From positions 682,001 to 746,000 of the forward strand of contig JAWWNJ010000104.1 in the NCBI GenBank assembly GCA_037176885.1: a DNA stretch of 64,000 nt, in the 5' to 3' direction. The notes under the pieces were generated by a model. The model was not told the origin of the DNA. It ran no database searches and was given only the letters and a program-made list of their open reading frames with translations. The DNA is from Favolaschia claudopus. Its lineage: Eukaryota; Basidiomycota; Agaricomycetes; Agaricales; Mycenaceae. Both the position numbers and the translations under genes were made by a program. Shown here piece after piece: positions 1 through 10,642 of this stretch. Within the stretch, counting starts at the first letter, position 1; each line of letters opens with the position of its first letter.

Positions 1-82
1 ATATCATAGTGAGGAGACCCTTGAAGTTTGGCGAATATGCTACAGATTTCCGAGGCCGAGATAGGGCATGGCAGGAACATTG

Positions 83-3000
83 TTACATGAGGTCCGCGCG
101 CCGAAGATGGTCACGCAGAATAGATTCCTCGACTGGAATTAAGTTGGGAGATTAGCTGTAGCAGCCATAGAAAGCGGAGAACTCACCAGCACCGAGCGTC
201 ACGGCGGTCGATTTTGTGTCCTAAAAAGGAAATATGTCGTCAGCGCAAGAAAGACTAGAAAAGTAGCCAAGACGCACAATAACCGAAGTAAGATGGACAT
301 AGAACGGACGCTGCACAGGCGAATAGGTCCGCTGTATTTCCTTGAAATGTTGTTGGAAGTCTGCGGAAAAGGTGTCAGTCAGTCGCCGATACCAGTACAG
401 TAATACACGGCGCAGAAAGGGAAGCGAAGCGCAACGAGAGAAAAGGAGTAGAACAAGGTAAGTGAATGAGAAAGTTAAAAAAGAGGAGCAAGAACCCGAG
501 CAAACACAATGGTCAACCAGGACCGTTCGGCTGACAGCGATTGGTGGAGGCTCTGACCTCCCCGCCCCCGAACGCCTGAAGGCGGAAGCGAAGACACAGT
601 TCGCGCGGCATGAGCCGAGGGACGCTGCTTGCCCAGGTACGACTGACAATCTGGAAGACCCAGATTGCGAGACGCCGTCGGAAGGCACGAAGCGAATAGA
701 GAACTGGCTGATATCAACAGAGCGACGCCTCGCACATTGCAACGCAAACAAGATCAGGCGGCAACGCGCGGACGGGGAGACGATCCCGCATCATCACCCA
801 AACATCAGCACACCAGCACGAAACGAATCAAGTCTTGAAGTATAGGCGAGGCCGTACACCGTTGATAAATTAGATAGCAAGGGCCTCGCAGCCGCGAAAA
901 CAGACAAACAAGACACTCACATCTAGTTGCAGTCGCGACATCGTTCCTTCTATCTCCAAAGCTCGGCACCGAATCACGGATCTTGATGCCACGCATGAGT
1001 TTCGCTTGCAGAAGATCGCATTTGTTGAGGACTGCAGATGTGCCATGAGCGACCAACAGCGCAAAGAGCAAAGGTGTAAGGATATGGGGAAGGCAGAGAA
1101 CGATCAAGAGATCGAGACGGGTAGCATACACGACAAAGAAAGAAGAGTAAAACTCACACAGAACCAACTGCGTCCTTGCCAACAACTTGCACGCACAAAC
1201 GCTCTTCCACAGCATATAGCTGTCTTCGAGCCTGTTCACGCGTCGATCCTCGGCGAGCTTTTCGTCAAAACATGAGACGGGGGCGAGGAATCTATGGGCG
1301 AATGGTCAGTGGATCGTGTCAATCGAGTTTGAGGAGGTAGGCGAAGGACGACGGGCGGAGGATGACAAGGAGCGAGAGGAGAGAAGATGACGAACGCACA
1401 TGATAGCATCTACATCGTCGAACTACACCGACGCACACGCATCAGTATTGTCCTCCTTGGGTTTCGTTTCAGTACTGTACTCACGTAGCTATACCACACC
1501 GCGCGCTGGATGGCATTCTTGTCAGCCCTGAGCATAAATGAGGAGCAAAGAAACGCACGCTACTCCTCGTCCCGCCAACGTCGTACATCCGCCATTCGCT
1601 GCCTGCAGAGTGCCCTACGTTGAGGAAGAGCAACGTTAGCGTATGTGACAAAAAGCGAAGGAGAAGAGATGAGATGGAGATGGAGCATAACAAGCGAAGC
1701 GGGTCTGCTGGCTTTCTGGATAAGGGCCCTTGAGAGCCAAAGACACGACCCGACTGCAAGACCCAATGGACCGAAGCCGCCGCTTCTCGAATCTATCCCA
1801 CCAACCTCCGCCCATCACCAGCTATCCTTCGACGCTCTCCTGTCCCGTCCCCGTCCCCATCCCCATCCCATCCCCGTCTCCTTCCTCTCTCGCCCTCGTC
1901 ACTCCTCACGCACCACCCCCGCCATCTCGCTTCCCCTTGCCTAACTCAACACGAAACCATGGCACTCACCATGCTCAAAAACAACCCGATACTCCTGCAC
2001 CCCCACAGTCCTCAACCGCGCGCGTATGATATCGTCGTCCGTGATCTGATAGTCCGTCCGGGCAATGCGGTCCAGGTCAGTCAGGAAGCTAGCGGCGTAT
2101 GAGTTGGTGATCAGAGGGAGTAAAAGGACAAGAGGAGGGGAAGGAGAAGGGAAAAAAGTAGATGGAAAGGGTTGAAGCGTGAGAGCAGGGGTAGTAGAGG
2201 GGGGAAACAAGAATCAAGAGAAGAAAAAAACACTCACAACCCCGCCCCCTCCTCGACTCTCGGCCCCTTCTTCCTTGCCAACATCTCCCTCACAAGCCTA
2301 TCTTCCCAAATGCTACGCATATCGTCGCGTGAAGCGGCAATGATCGCGAGCAGCTCGTCTTCGGGATTGGAGGATGTGTTGGTGGGTGTGGAGCGTCTGG
2401 GCATGTCGAGAATCAGCATCAGCATAACAGAAGAGAAGCGAAAGCCACAGAAAGATGAGAAGAAAGAGCAACTCACCCCCCACTCAACCTCCTCTTCGCT
2501 GCCCTCAACCTCTCCAATGCCGTCTTCCACCCATTTGTACTATGTATACTGAACTCCTTCTCCTTGTGCCCCAATGCTTGCGTCTGCGTCTGTGCTGACC
2601 GCACCATTGCACTCGGGTCGAACTTGCCTTCCTCACCTTGTCCAAGCATATCAGCAAAGACAAATGGAGTAGCAAACAGACCAGAAAGAGAACTTTTCCC
2701 AAAGTCTGAAAGCATTCCAAAGTGCAGCAGTTGGAGTGACATCACTGAGGATCTGAAAGGATCCCTTTCAGTGCCCTCAAAGAGAGACGAGAAAAGGAAA
2801 GCTTTTCCCCCACCATCACAATCCAAACGTCACTCCAGATGCTGCCCTTTTGGAAGGTCTTTCCGACCTTAAGGAAAGTTTTCCTGTTCCGGTGTGAAAT
2901 GACTCACCATTGAACATCGTATTCGTGCTATCCGCAAACGGCGCCGCACTACTCGTATTGCTCGTATAGAGCTCCGTCGCGCCGCTTCCCAATCTCGTCT

Positions 3001-4170
3001 CGAGCTCCGCCTGTACGCGCCGAAGGGGGAGCAAACGCATGCGGAGGACAGAGAGCCGGTGGAGGTCTTTGTCTTTAGTGGGTTTCGTCGAGGATGCGGA
3101 AGGGGAAGGAGAAGAGACGGCGATGGAGATACTCCCGGAACGCGGCATTGAGTTCTTCGCTGACTTGGACTTGGATCTCGAAGGCGAAATGACACCAGTG
3201 CTGGCTCGTCTTGCCTTGGCTGGGGACATAATTTCCTCTATTTCGTCTTCGTTGTCAGAGGAGAGCGGGGAGGAGGAGGGCGAGGAGCTCCTTGATGTGG
3301 GGTACACCGCTGCTGATGTCGACTTGGACGACGTATGGTGACTATTTGAGGCAGCGATTTCGCGAGCGATGATGTCGAGGATGTCGTTGACGTTGCGGAC
3401 GAGGTTGAGGAGAACGACGAAGCGCCAGGAAGCGCGTTCTTGGGCCCATTGTCGTTTGCAGTAGAGTAGTTGGAACTGGGCTTTTCGTTAGTATTTTTAC
3501 AGGATCTGAGACAATATGAGGAACGGGCAAATAACGCATCGCCGACTCGCAAGCAACTGAATGCTGATCGTCATCCAAAGGTCACGTTCCCCTGGCCGGG
3601 TATCCAGTGAAGAAGAGGCGAAGGTAAGAACCGCGCGACATCTGCTGGATCGTGCTGTTGCATCGCTGCCACATGAGACAGCGTAGAGCCTGCTGTGGCC
3701 CGTGCCGCACGCACGCACTGCTCCATCAAGTCGCCAGTGCGGCGGGCTTGGAGTCCGTTTCGTCCAGCGGCGGCCCGGGCAATCCCGGGACTTTTGAGAA
3801 TCGAGAGCGCGACAGACAAGAGGCATCGTAGCAGAGGACGAGAAGTAAAAGGGGAGGTAAACGCACATCTACGAAACCTTACTTAGTACCAAGAATGTGA
3901 ATGGACATAGCACTCACTTTTCAACGTAGCCGTCTTACCGCTCTCCGACTGCCCAAGTAGCAACAGCTTCACTGGCTTCTTCTTCCTCTCGCTATCCCTC
4001 TCTTTGCGCAGCTGCGCGTCAATCTCGTCGCTGACCCTCTTCGCCTCCGACTCGGCGCGTTCGCGGGCTTCTCGCTGAGAGGGTGTCTCGTTCGGCGGTG
4101 GAGCGAGGAGGACAGCGAGCGGGTCCTCGTCAATGCGGTGGAGGGGCATGGCGTCGTCGTCGTCTGTCAC
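83..4170 (-). CDS. Atypical heterotrimeric G-protein alpha subunit
   Basis: Galpha-type GTPase of membrane-proximal signalling. Thirteen exons close in frame to 595 aa: 4170-3918, 3480-2908, 2636-2477, 2396-2238, 2088-1970, 1614-1559, 1517-1485, 1422-1400, 1291-1158, 1031-921, 360-278, 220-187 and 132-83. Visible motifs are the P-loop GQSESGKT (about residues 73-80), switch I with R406 and T409, switch II DVGGT (433-437), NKCD (506-509) and a C-terminal LRDHLRRADLM. The usual family length is about 350 aa; the excess is mainly a Ser/Pro-rich, acidic/basic low-complexity insert (about residues 121-225) in the helical domain plus a long N-terminus. There is no MGxxxS myristoylation start and no Cys four from the end. 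The P-loop has Ser where GESGK-type Galphas have the second Gly, and the catalytic switch II Gln is Thr. The start could also be the in-frame ATG at 4149. I am sure of the family and fairly sure of the exons; the introns of about 440 and 560 nt are unusually long. Confidence 0.92.
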
Positions 4171-6824
4171 GGCGACGAGCTCGAAGAGAAAGGGAAGGAA
4201 GGAAAGAGAAGGAAAGATTCAAAGAAGGAAAGAGTGAGGATAAAAGGTCAGTGATAGATGATCTATCACCTCCACCAACACCAACTCTGTTTTATAATTG
4301 ACCATTCTACTCGGACTTGCCTCCCACCATCCTCCCACTAGCCTTGTGCTACTTCTGGAGTACTTCATGTAACCTTCCGACAAACCCGTTCTCTCGCTTC
4401 CTCCAATTCGCTTTCTTACAGCTTTTCTTGCACTTCAAAGAATAAAGAACGAATATTTTGCTGCTTTGCTTCCGTCTTTCTCGGTGGCATTATATCGTTT
4501 CTCGACTCGGTCCGACGTCGACGCTGTTGCTCCCTTTCGATCGTGTTTCATCTCTAGATCTTCCCCAGGCCTCTCCGGATCCCCACTCTTCCCGCTTTGA
4601 TCCAGGTACTGTATTCTCCCAGTCACAAGTTCAACGCGTCGAGATCCCATTCTACCCTCGACAAACTCAAGCGAGTCTTAATTGCCTTGCCGTTACCTCA
4701 ATTAAAGTCTTGACTGAGATCCTCGCCTTCTCTCCCACTCTCTGCCGACTCTGGCATCCAAGTACAAATATCTGATATCAGTCACCTCTGCCAGTCATCC
4801 GGCCCTCCACTATTCAATCATCATCGCAAGTATCCTTCCGAGCATGCAGTACGCACGCAATGCCACGCATGCGGTCTCCCTCTTACAGTCCTGACTTGCA
4901 CACGCGCGCCGCGAGGATAGGCGAGCTCTCGCAGTTCTCAACGTTATCAATGATCTCAACAGATGATCACCAAACTTCAGGCTTCTTTCTCCCATTCCTG
5001 TGCCAAATTCTGCCTCTTCTCAACGCCAAGACGCAGCGATATGTTTAACTGCGCGTCTATGCAAGGCGGTGACGGGCGCTGAACGTTCAACACCGACGCT
5101 CCAACCTTCCCAGCATCACCGATTCATAATTTATACGATACGAGTCCGACTGGCGGCGACACACACCGAACGTGCGATTAATGAATTCGATCTCCTGCAG
5201 CAAGATGAACTGCAACCAATGGGTTCAAGACACTGCCTGACCAGGAAGGAATTCGAAGGCACGCCGTGTGATGCACTTCAAGCTCGCGGTTCATGGGGCT
5301 TTCATCGGCGTCCAATACTCCCGACGAAATCACTTCTCAGCTTATTTTGCAACCGCTAATCACTGCAGGCTTCATTCTCGACTTATCAACAAGCTTGGAC
5401 ATCTTGACTGACATTGTCAACGCGGGGCGCTCCGAGTTTCAAGGACTTTCAAAAATCAATAATCATCAGCGCAAGAGCGAGCGAAGCCGACCGTTCCCCG
5501 TTACATATAAAAACTACATTGCCGAATCCATCCCACACGGAAATCAAACAAAAAAACTGACTCACTGGTATAGGTTTCACTATCGGGGATGCTAGTTTCA
5601 ACCAGAGTCACGTGTATTTTTGGTTCAAATTTTCCACAACGGCGAGATATGAATTCAATGGGCTTACGAAAAAATACACTGCAGCGCTAAGAAGAAGGCT
5701 CATACTAACTCAGATCCCGGCCACCGATAACTGTGATTCCCTGTCAAAAGCAGGCAGGCAGTGCATCCATCTAAAAATTCGAAGTTCTTGTAAGTTTCGA
5801 GTGGTGGTCGTTCCTAGCTACGGCCTAAGAGGAACCCTACGTGGTGTACTGGCTTGCGACCTCCCGTTGCCACTAAACCCCCTGTCAAAGAAAAATCTGC
5901 TTCCTCACTCCACCGAGTCGGAGTCGAGAACAGCCTCTTCTCACTAATTTCCCAAGGTTCAAAGTTACAAGTTACGCTGACGTTCCCCACAGCTTCGACT
6001 TTGCTCCGCAGCGAAGGCTTCTATGCTATCCTATCTTTACCTCCATACCTGGCAGGCACAGCTGTGACTCCGTTGCAAGTCGACAGCACCTTTGAGCTGT
6101 GGCGGTATCCGAGTCGTCCCGAATCGTATAAATAATGTACCCTCCCTCACCCCTCCTGTTCTCTAGTCAGAGAAACCCACACCCCACCATGTTCGAGCCT
6201 TATGGGACATGCATATGCTCTCCGATCCTTGTGTTCTTTCTATGAAACCCTATGCCGCGTCTTTGACCTCGCCTTTCTCAGTCTATGCGTTCCGCTCCCA
6301 CCCCATATTATTCGGTGACGAGAAAATTATTCCACTTCCTTTACTTTGACGGTGTTTCGCTGGTCGACGCTCTTACACCAAACCCGAAAGAACCCCACTC
6401 GCGCTCAGGCTGGCATATTCGAAACTGCACAAAAGTCCATGGCCACACCGCTTCAGTAGGGGCTTGCGTTCAGCGTGGATGTTGAAGCCATGCCGGCGCC
6501 GCGCCCACCGGTCCAGTAGTTTCCGAGATCGAACAGTGGATTGGTTCGAGGACGAAAAGAGACGGGACCCGAGAGACCAATAGAAAGAAGAAGCCAAAAC
6601 AGGCATCTCGATTGGTTCGCAAAGGGCATGGACTGGCTCTGAATTGGGATGAGGCGCGTTTGCATCGTAGAGTCAAGCACCTAGGGAAAGAGAGTGTCAT
6701 GTAGTATAGTAGTATATTGTACTGAACCAGATTAAAGGGAACGTGTAATGAGCCACAAGTATACCTCCTCCAAACCAATCATTTTCAGAATTAAGTGGGC
6801 GAAGGTAAAACCGCAGGTCTACGA
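4171..6824. other. Intergenic region, no gene recognised
   Basis: About 2.6 kb upstream of the Galpha start and downstream of the 7TM gene. Short open frames exist on both strands but none forms a convincing exon chain or resembles a known family. Pyrimidine-rich stretches follow the Galpha start and would fit a promoter/5' UTR. A TATA-like string occurs near 6,127, but the ATG after it opens only a very short frame. I saw no tRNA. Confidence 0.6.
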
Positions 6825-7997
6825 TCAGCGGTAGCTATTCTCTGGAATGGTGACATTGATGGTGACGGTATCAACAGCCGTACTTGAATTTTTTGAGCGG
6901 GCAAATTCTAAGGGAGCCCGGTATGCCATCCCATGCTCGTTAGCGTCAAACGAAGTAAACTGTACGTCTCTGGAGGTTGTGGAACAGACGATGAGTACAT
7001 TATAGGTTATCCCGGTCGCTTGCAGGGTCTAACATATTGGCAGTGAGTAGGGAACGCAGAACAAACCAATGCACTACATACCGCATTGGCGAGGGCATAC
7101 AAGGCATTGCTACCACATAGGCTAGCGACAAAGGTCATGAACACCAGGGTACTGTAAGCAAGCCCCGACTCAGCGACGACCCGAATGACTCGACGCAGCC
7201 GCGAGTGAGATGTAACAGTCCCGAGCTCCGAAGGGCCGGCACGGTAAAGCATGCTCTGCCGCTCGACGCGCCATATCCGCCATATCAGAAGAGCTGCATA
7301 ACTATCAGCCGCCGAATCTGAAAGCTGTCTCAGAATCTCTTACAGGTCGTGAGGACATTTTGCGCGGCAGTTATGGCGAAGAAAGCACACCACCACGGCC
7401 TGGTGATGTCTGAGCTCAGAGTGATAGCGGCGTTGGAGGTGGTGATTTCGACATGCAGGAGCTTGATGGTCATGGCAAGACCAGCCAGGTATAAGACGAA
7501 GGATGGTATGATAACCCGCCACCTTCTGCCAAAAACGATGTAGCAGCGGAATATGAGGACAAAGTCCCCCACAAGGATGTTTGCGGTTCCGGCGGAAGAC
7601 TGCCAGGATGTAAATATTGATGTCCAGAGAATGATACCGCGAGGATACATACCCTCGCAACGTTAATCCATTCGTGAATATCTGTCAGTTCCGCTTGTGC
7701 GCCTCCCGCGCCTCTGTAGAAGACAAAGGCCTTGAGGTTGTGCACCATACCAGTAACGTCCATGAACGTGTTGACGACAAATATGAACCAGAACACGCTG
7801 ACGATGAACCACCTTATCTCGGCTCTCCGCCTCAAGCGCTCTCCTCCGCTAGCCGTCGTTATCCAGAATAGCGTTCGAGCGCAAAAACAACAGGTGACGA
7901 GATAGATGCCATAGGCCAGTGTCTCGACATAGTTTCCCGTGAGCTGCGCCTCCGTAATTGGAAAGGCGTCGAAATGAGTGCGAGAGACGAGAGCCAT
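6825..7997 (-). CDS. Seven-transmembrane fungal membrane protein
   Basis: Integral membrane protein of 338 aa from four exons (7997-7653, 7599-7344, 7293-7082, 7028-6825) with phases that match at each junction. Hydrophobic segments are regularly spaced: YGIYLVTCCFCARTLFW, FIVSVFWFIFVVNTFMDVTG, ILVGDFVLIFRCYIVFG, IIPSFVLYLAGLAM, WWCAFFAITAAQNVLTT and a later LVFMTFVASLCGSNAL. RCYIVFGRRW and LLIWRIWRVER after TM segments are typical of the large basidiomycete-expanded families of uncharacterised 7TM proteins (DUF6533/DUF6534-like). The tail is soluble, contains NVT and NSS sequons, and ends just before 6825. Function is unknown; a receptor or sensor role is possible but not shown. The start at 7997 gives a short N-terminus before TM1. 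The family call rests on overall appearance; the gene model is good. Confidence 0.8.
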
Positions 7998-8662
7998 GGC
8001 GTGAGAGGCAAGACTGCGAGGGGGACAAGAGATCGAAGTTGGTGGGATGCTAGGCCATTAAGAACATGCTGCCTGAGGAGGGGATGCTGTGCGAGGCGGA
8101 GACGACCAGTCATACCTGAAGAGAGAAGATTTCTTGACGGTGTCTGGTCTATCTTTATGTCCGGTTACAATGTAGGCCCCGGGTGTCTTGGCGGCAGGGC
8201 TGCTGAGGATTCAAGTTCATTCGTCGAACACGACGAGGCGCGGGTAAGTAGTTGTGCATTCCCAATTGCCCAACACAGTAACTTGAAGTATGGATCGAAT
8301 GTTCGGAGCAGCTCGGTATGCACAGAAAAAGGCCGGGTGGAAATTGTGGAGGCTGTGGGCCATTTGAGAAAGGAAGATTTTGGTTTGGTTTGAAGGCCGA
8401 AGACATGCAGATTTCCCGCTCATAGCGGAAAGGAAAATGAGTCAGAACAAAGCACAAAAAGGTGCATGTTTGAAAGGTTTGGCGATGCGAATGGGAGTTG
8501 AATCGAATCTCTGTCAATGAATCTTCATGCAAATAGTCCTTCGCCATCCCTACAGACCACCGAGTGGGCTTGCTAGATACATTCCAGTGCGAGAGTCTGC
8601 TAGTCGTCCAAGACAATGCTCAGTACGACTGCGCAGGAAAGCAGGGTGTTACGCTGTCACGA

Positions 8663-8668
8663 ACGCGT
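8663..8668. promoter_or_regulatory. ACGCGT box upstream of asf1 (distal)
   Basis: Exact ACGCGT hexamer, the MluI cell-cycle box (MCB) bound by MBF in ascomycete yeasts. It lies 86 bp upstream of the asf1 start codon. A six-base match can occur by chance; the pairing with a second box nearer the start is what makes it worth listing. Confidence 0.4.
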
Positions 8669-8710
8669 ATGTGACAGTCACCCGCGACGATTTTCAGCAC
8701 AGCCTCTACG

Positions 8711-8716
8711 ACGCGT
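8711..8716. promoter_or_regulatory. ACGCGT box upstream of asf1 (proximal)
   Basis: Second ACGCGT hexamer, ending 37 bp before the asf1 ATG. It would suit S-phase expression of a histone chaperone. The function is inferred from MBF biology in yeasts and is not shown here. Confidence 0.4.
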
Positions 8717-8753
8717 CTTCCTCTACCACCACCACGTCTTTTCCCCGCAAAAC

Positions 8754-9490
8754 ATGTCTATTGTAACAATACGCGTATGATTCTGCATCTCTGGCTGGAA
8801 TAGCTCTGAAACTTCCGCAGAATGTCGAATTCATCAACAATCCCGCCAAATTTTCCGACGTGTACCGATTTCGCGTCACCTTTGACTGTATCGCGTCCTT
8901 GCCCGAAGGTACCAAACCCGCCCTTGTTTCCGATCGCCCTCATCTGCAACACCCGCTATAGATCTGGAATGGAAACTAATATACGTGTCTTCCCCGGGTA
9001 ACGAAGAGCTCGACCAAGAACTTGACGACTGTCTGGTCGGACCAGTCCCCTCCGGCGTCAATTCCTTTGAATTCGAAGGCTCCCCTCCCGACCCCGCGAA
9101 AATCCCTCCGGAAGACGTCCTCGGTGTCGCTGCCCTTATCTTAACAGGCTCCTACAAAGACCAGGAGTTTGTCCGCGTGGGGTATTACCAGAATACGGAG
9201 TACGATAATGAGGAGATGAAGGAGACGCCGCCTGCGAATATTATGTTTGATCGGTTGGCAAGGGATATTAGCACGAAGCCGCGAGTAACGCGTTTTCAGA
9301 TTAAATGGTGCGTCAGTATAATTTTTTGTTGTGAGCCTGCGACTGAAGATCCTCGTTTGCTTGTAGGGATGTAGTACCACCTTCGCAGGGCGAGATGTCT
9401 GGCGCAGCGACCTCGGCTGCTGTTCCTTCCGCGAATGACCTGGACGATCCAATTGAGGCAGACGTTGTCACGCCAAAAGCTAATTCATGA
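8754..9490 (+). CDS. ASF1: Histone H3-H4 chaperone Asf1
   Basis: Nuclear chaperone that carries H3-H4 dimers to CAF-1 and HIRA during replication-coupled and replication-independent nucleosome assembly. Four exons (8754-8774, 8821-8908, 8962-9307, 9367-9490) give 192 aa in frame. The 21-nt first exon reads MSIVTIR and joins NVEFINNPAKF, matching the yeast Asf1 N-terminus position for position. Conserved core blocks follow: DLEWKLIYVSS, LVGPVPSGVNSFEFEG, DPAKIPPEDVLGVAALILTG, EFVRVGYYQNTEYDNEE, and KPRVTRF near the end of the immunoglobulin-like domain. The C-terminal tail of about 40 residues is acidic (DLDDPIEADVV), as in fungal orthologues. An alternative first donor at GTAACA would shorten the start by four residues; the chosen donor gives the conserved length. 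Two ACGCGT boxes sit upstream. Confidence 0.96.
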
Positions 9491-10642
9491 TTCACCGATT
9501 GTATCTACCACCGCTGTCCGCCTGTTTTATTTGGGCTCGCTTTCTGTATTTTTATTGGTGTTCTGCTGAATCAAGAATGAAGTGCGACCACATCATCTAT
9601 ATGTCCCTGGACGACGCCTGGCCGCTGTCTTGCGATGTCGTTACCTGGAGGGTAAGGTATATATTTGCCTTCCCATCATCCTGGCCACTCCCCTACGGGC
9701 GTAAACACAAACCCGGGGCCGGCAGCCAAAACCCTCTGAATCTTCGTGGACTCGTTACTGCTTGCTGCTTCTGACACGCCTTCGCAAGTTCTTGTGATTG
9801 ATTTAAATTATTGGTGAGCTTTTATGACAACTCTTCCCAATGAGATCTGAGCTTTGCTTTACTTTCATGCAACAAGCTGAATCTTCGCAGACTTGTTGGC
9901 AGTTGGAACATACCAGTCCCCTCCTCCTCCTGTCTCTTCCATTCTGGAAGTTAGTTGGATCATCGTGTCTGTTCATTGAACTAGGCGATTTGCAGGCGGA
10001 ATGCTTGATTCTCGAAGTTGCCCTGCATACACATAACCCGGAGGGGTTGTGGTGCTTTCGAAGTCCTGTCTCTGTGCTGATCATGATGAAATGCATGGCT
10101 GGTGGTGAAGGATATGTTTCTCCCTAAGAATCATGGGCCTGCATTTTTTCGAAAATTTCGATTTGAATGATTTTTGCTGTTGCAGTGGCGCTTGTTCACA
10201 CTCCTCCCGAAAAAAATTGGCTCTGATGGAATGAACCTTCTCGAGATCTCAGAATATTGAGATGACAATAAAAGCAAAACAAAAGAGGACGAATCACGAT
10301 CAAAGTGTTACAGAGCGTTACCTGAGTGAGTCACGGCAGTGTGACCGCGTCCAAGCTTGTCCCTCTTGCTCGTCGTCATCGTCGTCGACCACGAGAACCA
10401 GCCAACGAGGGCGCTGCTGTGACGACTTTACGCGCGTGCAAGGAAGCAATATCTGCTGGTCCAATCGCCATCCGTTCCTGCCATCATATCAGCATCATTT
10501 CTTCTCTTGTTCTTGCTCTCTTGTGGACTCGGGGTCTCCCAATACCATGTCTGACTAGTTTGGCTCTCTACAATATCGTTTCTGGCTGTTCTCATTCAAC
10601 TGTACCCACTGCATACCAACAAACTCAATTTTCACATCCATC
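9491..10642 (+). other. Intergenic region between asf1 and the RasGEF gene
   Basis: About 1.15 kb. The 3' side of asf1 lies at the left, and a pyrimidine-rich, CT-rich stretch just before 10,643 looks like the RasGEF promoter/5' UTR. Short open frames show no recognisable family or exon chain. No tRNA or repeat noticed. Confidence 0.5.

Noticed and set aside
462..845. Plus-strand open frame of 127 codons
   Set aside because: Lies across an intron and an exon of the Galpha gene on the other strand and has no family resemblance.
4171..6824. Possible tRNA or small RNA genes
   Set aside because: No cloverleaf with recognisable A and B boxes was found by eye; nothing to support a call.
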